From positions 1-24,715 of the forward strand of contig DARY01000009.1 of assembly GCA_002503545.1 (NCBI GenBank): 24,715 nucleotides of DNA, given 5' to 3'. The DNA is from Candidatus Methanomethylophilus sp. UBA78 (GTDB taxonomy: Archaea > Thermoplasmatota > Thermoplasmata > Methanomassiliicoccales > Methanomethylophilaceae). Position 1 is the stretch's first letter, and the number at the start of each line of letters is the position of its first letter. Shown in pieces: positions 21,996 to 24,715 of this stretch. The notes below the pieces were generated by a model. That model was not told the origin of the DNA. It worked only from the letters and a program-made list of their open reading frames with translations, and did not search any database. Position numbers and translations under genes: made by a program.

Positions 21996-22368
21996 ACTTG
22001 GAGACCAGGTAGGGGAAGTCGTCGCATATCTCGGGGCGGTCCTTCCATATCGTGCACCGCCTGTCCTCGCCCAGGAACGGGCACGGCCCGTTCTCCTTCT
22101 TGTTGACGAGGATCCTCCCGTCGGAGGTCTGGTACACGTACCGGGTCATGAAGGTGTAGAGGTCGGTGCCTGCCGCGGAGGCGACGCGGTCGACCTCCTC
22201 CGGACGGATGATGATGTTGGGCTGGTGGCAGCATCTGCCGCACATCTCGCAGGGGAACATGCCGCGGTAGGACATGCATATGTCATATGCCTGATCCAGA
22301 TCCTTCTCCATCTCCGGGGAGATCTTGGAGAGTCCTTCCAGCTGGTACTTGCCCCTGTATACGGCCAT
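21826..22368 (-). CDS. YkgJ-family cysteine cluster protein
   Basis: A 180-residue protein of the zinc- or iron-chelating CxxCxxCC family. The cluster C40-x2-C43-x2-C46-C47 (FPCEMCGRCC) is followed by CPFLGEDRRCTIWKDRPEIC, the second cysteine set, and DDFP. The function of the family is not settled; an Fe-S or zinc site is expected. The ATG at 22368 is preferred, one base after the stop of the upstream gene. A GTG at 22380 would overlap that gene by 11 bp. It is the second gene of a two-gene minus-strand operon. Its 3' end overlaps the hydrolase gene on the other strand by about 170 bp. Confidence 0.85.
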   Translation of the reverse strand: MAVYRGKYQLEGLSKISPEMEKDLDQAYDICMSYRGMFPCEMCGRCCHQPNIIIRPEEVDRVASAAGTDLYTFMTRYVYQTSDGRILVNKKENGPCPFLGEDRRCTIWKDRPEICDDFPYLVSKFMSRVYLALVNPEADVVKLLDYMDRDWPCTREILSTIAGKVEEGRRERAARLGGAP

Positions 22369-22369
22369 G

Positions 22370-22669
22370 TCAGAGACCACTCACTACGTTGGCGTATCCC
22401 AGGATGAACCCGATCACGGAGAGCAGGAGGCCCAGCGCGGAGACGTAGACGAAGTTCATGCTGAACTGGCCCATGTGCGCGCGCTTCAGGGCGCCGCTCA
22501 TGGAGAACCCGCCCAGGAAGAGGCCGATCGCCCCGAAGACGAGGGCCACCCAGCTGTTCAGGAATACGGCCGCGGCGGAAACGATGCCGAGGACGGCGGT
22601 CGCGATGCAGAGATGTTTCACGGGCACCGGCGCCCTCTTGGGCTGGGGTGCGAAATCGTCTAGGTTCAT
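22370..22669 (-). CDS. Small three-helix membrane protein
   Basis: A 99-residue hypothetical protein: a polar N-terminus (MNLDDFAPQPKRAPVPVKH), then hydrophobic segments at about 20-38, 41-57 and 74-95. No family recognised. The ATG at 22669 lies about 30 nt after a TTTTAATAGG TATA box, so it is preferred over a GTG at 22675. The next gene starts one base after its stop, so the two are co-transcribed. A membrane partner or anchor for the cysteine-cluster protein is a reasonable but untested idea. Confidence 0.65.
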   Translation of the reverse strand: MNLDDFAPQPKRAPVPVKHLCIATAVLGIVSAAAVFLNSWVALVFGAIGLFLGGFSMSGALKRAHMGQFSMNFVYVSALGLLLSVIGFILGYANVVSGL

Positions 22670-22695
22670 GGACACCGACCCGAGGATTGCCGTAG

Positions 22696-22705
22696 CCTAT
22701 TAAAA
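22696..22705 (-). promoter_or_regulatory. Putative TATA box of the small membrane protein operon
   Basis: On the minus strand TTTTAATAGG, starting directly after the TAA (22706-22708) of the methyltransferase gene: stop codon and promoter are adjacent. Confidence 0.5.
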
Positions 22706-23305
22706 TTATGCTTTCAGGAAGACGGACTCCAAACGCCTGCGCACGGTCCCGAAGCGGGTGCCGTCCTCCGCCGCCCTCACCGACAGGACCTCCGCCGCGC
22801 GGAAGGCCTCCCTGATCCCGTCCTCCGAGAAGTACCGGTAGAGGATGCCGTTCCTGACGTCCTCCTTCCTCCCGCCGGAGCGCATGTCCCCCTCGGCGAA
22901 GCAGCGGACGCAGACCCTCCCTCCCGGCGCCGTCACGCGGAGGACCTCCGACACGGCCCGGCCGAGGTCCCCCGCCGGGATGTGCTCCAGCACGTGGAAG
23001 GCGGCGACGGCGTCGAAGGAGCCGTCGGCGAAGGGCAGGTCCCGGCAGTCGGCCGCGACGAACTCCGCCCGGTGCCCCAGGAGCCTCCGGCAGGATTCCA
23101 CGGCGGCCTCCGAGAAGTCCGCCCCGACGACGGAGCATCCCAGGTCCAGCAGGGCCAAGGCGGTCTTTCCGTTGCCGCATCCGAGGTCCAGGACCCTGCT
23201 CCCGGGCGCTATGCCCGTCCACGATACGTCGGCCGTCCCCCGCCACGGCCTGCCCTGGGATGCGTACAGCCTGTCCCAGGCCTCCCTCTGGGCGTCGTGT
23301 TCCAT
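22706..23305 (-). CDS. Class I SAM-dependent methyltransferase
   Basis: A 199-residue Rossmann-fold methyltransferase. Motif I is VLDLGCGNGKTA, the acidic end of strand 2 is VVGADFSEAAVE, motif II-like VAADCRDLPFADGSFDAVAA, then HVLEHIPAGD and GGRVCVRCFAEGD. These are typical of the small-molecule methyltransferase group (Methyltransf_11/25); the acceptor is unknown. The ATG at 23305 is chosen because an AT-rich TATA-like stretch lies about 15-27 nt upstream and because the family starts close to the helix DAQREAWDRLY. It is divergent from the ligase gene and shares its short promoter region. The TAA is immediately followed by the promoter of the next gene. Confidence 0.88.
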   Translation of the reverse strand: MEHDAQREAWDRLYASQGRPWRGTADVSWTGIAPGSRVLDLGCGNGKTALALLDLGCSVVGADFSEAAVESCRRLLGHRAEFVAADCRDLPFADGSFDAVAAFHVLEHIPAGDLGRAVSEVLRVTAPGGRVCVRCFAEGDMRSGGRKEDVRNGILYRYFSEDGIREAFRAAEVLSVRAAEDGTRFGTVRRRLESVFLKA

Positions 23306-23318
23306 GGTCGCCCGAATC

Positions 23319-23333
23319 AATTATAATAATATG
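23319..23333. promoter_or_regulatory. Shared AT-rich divergent promoter
   Basis: AATTATAATAATATG between the methyltransferase (minus) and ligase (plus) genes offers TATA-like sequence on both strands. The plus-strand gene has a short leader with GGGGA about 10 nt before its ATG. Confidence 0.5.
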
Positions 23334-23367
23334 AAAGCATTGCGACGGCCGTAAACGGGGACTGATC

Positions 23368-24666
23368 ATGTTCTGGAACCCTAGAATCGAGACAATGCCT
23401 TACGAGGAGCTGAAACGGCTCCAATACCATGAACTGAAGCAGCTGGTCAACAACCTGTACAGCTTCAACAAGTTCTACCACGACAGGATGAGGGAGGCGG
23501 GGGTGTCCCCATTGGACATCAACTGCCTGGACGACGTGAAGAAACTCCCCTTCATGCACAAGCAGGACCTCCGCGACAACTACCCGGACAAGATGTTCAC
23601 GGCCCCCAAGAACGAGATCGTCAGGTACCACGTCTCCTCGGGCACCTCCGGGAAGCCCACCCTCGTGGCCTACACCCGCAACGACCTCGAGTACTGGACC
23701 GAGGCCCTGGCCAGGTCCTTCACCTCCGCCGGCATCGGGCCCGGGGACATCATGCAGGTCTCCTACGGCTACGGCCTCTTCACCGGCGGCCTCGGCGCGC
23801 ACTACGGCGCCGAGAGGGTCGGCGCCACCGTCCTGCCGGCCTCCACCGGCAACACCCAGCGGCAGCTGGAGATGATGCAGGACCTGGGCGTCACCGTCAT
23901 CGCCTGCACCCCCTCGTACCTGACCCACCTGTGCACCACCGCTAGGGAGATGGGCATAGACTGGAGGAGGGACATGAACCTCAGGAAGGCGGTCCTGGGC
24001 GCCGAGCCGTGGTCCGAGTCCATGAGGACCAAGCTGCAGAACGAGATGGGCATCAAATGCTACGACATCTACGGCACCTCCGAGCAGGCGGGGCCGCTGT
24101 TCAGCGAGTGCGAGGAGCAGAAGGGCGCCCACGTCTGCGGCGACATCATGCTGGTGGAGATCCTCGACCGCGAGACGGGGGAGACCCTGGAGCCCGGCAA
24201 CGAGGGAGAGATGGTGGTCACCATGCTGAAGAAGGAGGCCATGCCCATGATCCGCTACAAGATGAGGGACATCACCCATCTGGACGTGGACCCCTGCGAC
24301 TGCGGCAGGACCTCCCCGAGGATCGGCAGGATCACCGGCAGGACCGACGACATGCTCATCATCAGGGGCATCAACGTGTTCCCGTCGCAGGTCGAGTACA
24401 CCCTCATGAGGATCCCGCAGGTCGGGGAGCAGTACATGATCTACGTGACCAGGGAGGGGGACCTCGACAGGATGCAGCTGCAGGTCGAGATAAAGCCGGA
24501 GGCGTTCAGCGACAAGGTCGAGGACATGGTCGCCCTCCGCGCCCACATCGAGAGCGAGCTGAAGAAATACCTGAACATCGCTGTAGAGGTGGAACTCAAG
24601 GCGCCCGGGGCGCTCCAGAGGTTCGACGGCAAGGCCAAGAGGGTAGTTGACAGGAGGGTGTATTGA
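23368..24666 (+). CDS. paaK: Phenylacetate-CoA ligase
   Basis: A 432-residue AMP-forming aryl-CoA ligase. The P-loop-like SSGTSGKPT is at 90-98, the adenylate-forming motif YDIYGTSEQAG near 232, a later IRYKMRD, the CDCGRTSPRI segment and a C-terminal lid with GRTDDMLIIRGINVFPSQVE. It joins phenylacetate or another aryl acid to CoA with ATP. In methanogens this enzyme commonly sits beside indolepyruvate ferredoxin oxidoreductase genes and an ACT-domain protein, and takes part in aromatic amino acid synthesis from exogenous aryl acids. The TGA overlaps the next ATG as TGATG, so the following gene is coupled. The length is normal for the family. Confidence 0.92.
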   Translation: MFWNPRIETMPYEELKRLQYHELKQLVNNLYSFNKFYHDRMREAGVSPLDINCLDDVKKLPFMHKQDLRDNYPDKMFTAPKNEIVRYHVSSGTSGKPTLVAYTRNDLEYWTEALARSFTSAGIGPGDIMQVSYGYGLFTGGLGAHYGAERVGATVLPASTGNTQRQLEMMQDLGVTVIACTPSYLTHLCTTAREMGIDWRRDMNLRKAVLGAEPWSESMRTKLQNEMGIKCYDIYGTSEQAGPLFSECEEQKGAHVCGDIMLVEILDRETGETLEPGNEGEMVVTMLKKEAMPMIRYKMRDITHLDVDPCDCGRTSPRIGRITGRTDDMLIIRGINVFPSQVEYTLMRIPQVGEQYMIYVTREGDLDRMQLQVEIKPEAFSDKVEDMVALRAHIESELKKYLNIAVEVELKAPGALQRFDGKAKRVVDRRVY

Positions 24667-24715
24667 TGGAAGACTTCATAATCACGCAGCTTTCGATTTT
24701 CGTGAACAACGAGCC
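24666..24715 (+). CDS. Start of an ACT-domain-like protein (cut by window)
   Basis: Only the first 16 codons are present: MEDFIITQLSIFVNNE. The beta-strand pattern and the following Glu-Pro match the first strand of ACT-domain regulators found directly after paaK in many archaea and bacteria (compare I-x-Q-[LI]-S-[IV]-F-[VL]-[ED]-N-[KE]-P-G). Such proteins are thought to sense aromatic amino acids. The overlap TGATG with the ligase gene implies translational coupling. The rest lies outside the window. Confidence 0.6.
   Translation, partial: MEDFIITQLSIFVNNE

Noticed and set aside
1..24715. tRNA or rRNA genes
   Set aside because: Scanning for T-arm sequences (GGTTCGAATCC type) and conserved rRNA segments on both strands found nothing convincing.

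Overview
The window looks like a chromosomal segment of a GC-rich euryarchaeon. My best guess is a Methanomassiliicoccales-type (Thermoplasmatota) methanogen. The grounds are archaeal TATA boxes about 27 nt before start codons (near-leaderless mRNAs), an archaeal-type pilus/secretion ATPase plus membrane-protein operon, a phenylacetate-CoA ligase coupled to what looks like an ACT-domain gene, and stop-codon use. Of 22 intact genes I read 19 TGA, 3 TAA and no TAG, which fits a pyrrolysine-using lineage. The taxonomic placement is inference; no rRNA, tRNA or methanogenesis gene is present to confirm it.

Layout. 1-736: a broken MNT-type nucleotidyltransferase gene. 737-1279: a DUF2798 membrane protein. 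1421-5177 (minus): a tightly coupled operon of a four-CxxC protein, a TadA/VirB11-like ATPase and a TadC/FlaJ-like membrane protein, joined by ATGA overlaps. 5820-8510: two DUF4143-type AAA ATPases, with a truncated duplicate of the second one's 5' end between them. 8615-9801: a small graveyard containing a frameshifted unknown gene, an intact VbhA-like antitoxin gene followed by a 21-codon stub of its Fic toxin, and a second broken nucleotidyltransferase. 9802-11250: a possible structured RNA, a DUF3791-like small protein and a zinc-ribbon protein. 11435-12562: a CDF-family metal transporter. 12613-13956: a third DUF4143-type ATPase behind a five-unit palindrome array. 14026-16557: two exported proteins, one with a transglutaminase-like domain. 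16668-18149: a nitroreductase, and a ferredoxin-nitroreductase fusion gene broken by deletion and frameshift. 18243-24715: a U32 peptidase-family protein, two pilin-like proteins, an alpha/beta hydrolase, a YkgJ-type cysteine cluster protein with a small membrane protein, a methyltransferase, phenylacetate-CoA ligase and the start of the next gene.

The most interesting signal is the control architecture of the DUF4143 ATPase genes. The third gene is preceded by five palindromes (TCTCYA-N6-TRGAGA) at 40, 39, 40 and 40 bp, the last one containing the start codon. The second gene, and the truncated copy of its 5' end, carry a different motif (half-site TTTAANGGAA) but again with a 40-bp step. 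A third motif (TCCAT...ATGGATT) appears twice, 39 bp apart, between two convergent genes at 16599-16655 with no ATPase beside it. Same phasing with different sequences suggests separate ATPase/operator modules, each with its own recognition site. The encoded proteins have a winged-helix-like segment between the ATPase and nuclease-like domains that could do the reading.

The pilus-type operon (1421-5177) and the two pilin-like genes (20195-21033) are unlinked here but are natural candidates for one machine. Several genes (two nucleotidyltransferases, the Fic stub, the ferredoxin-nitroreductase, the 8615-8909 gene) are visibly decaying, so the 5.6-18 kb interval behaves like an accessory region.
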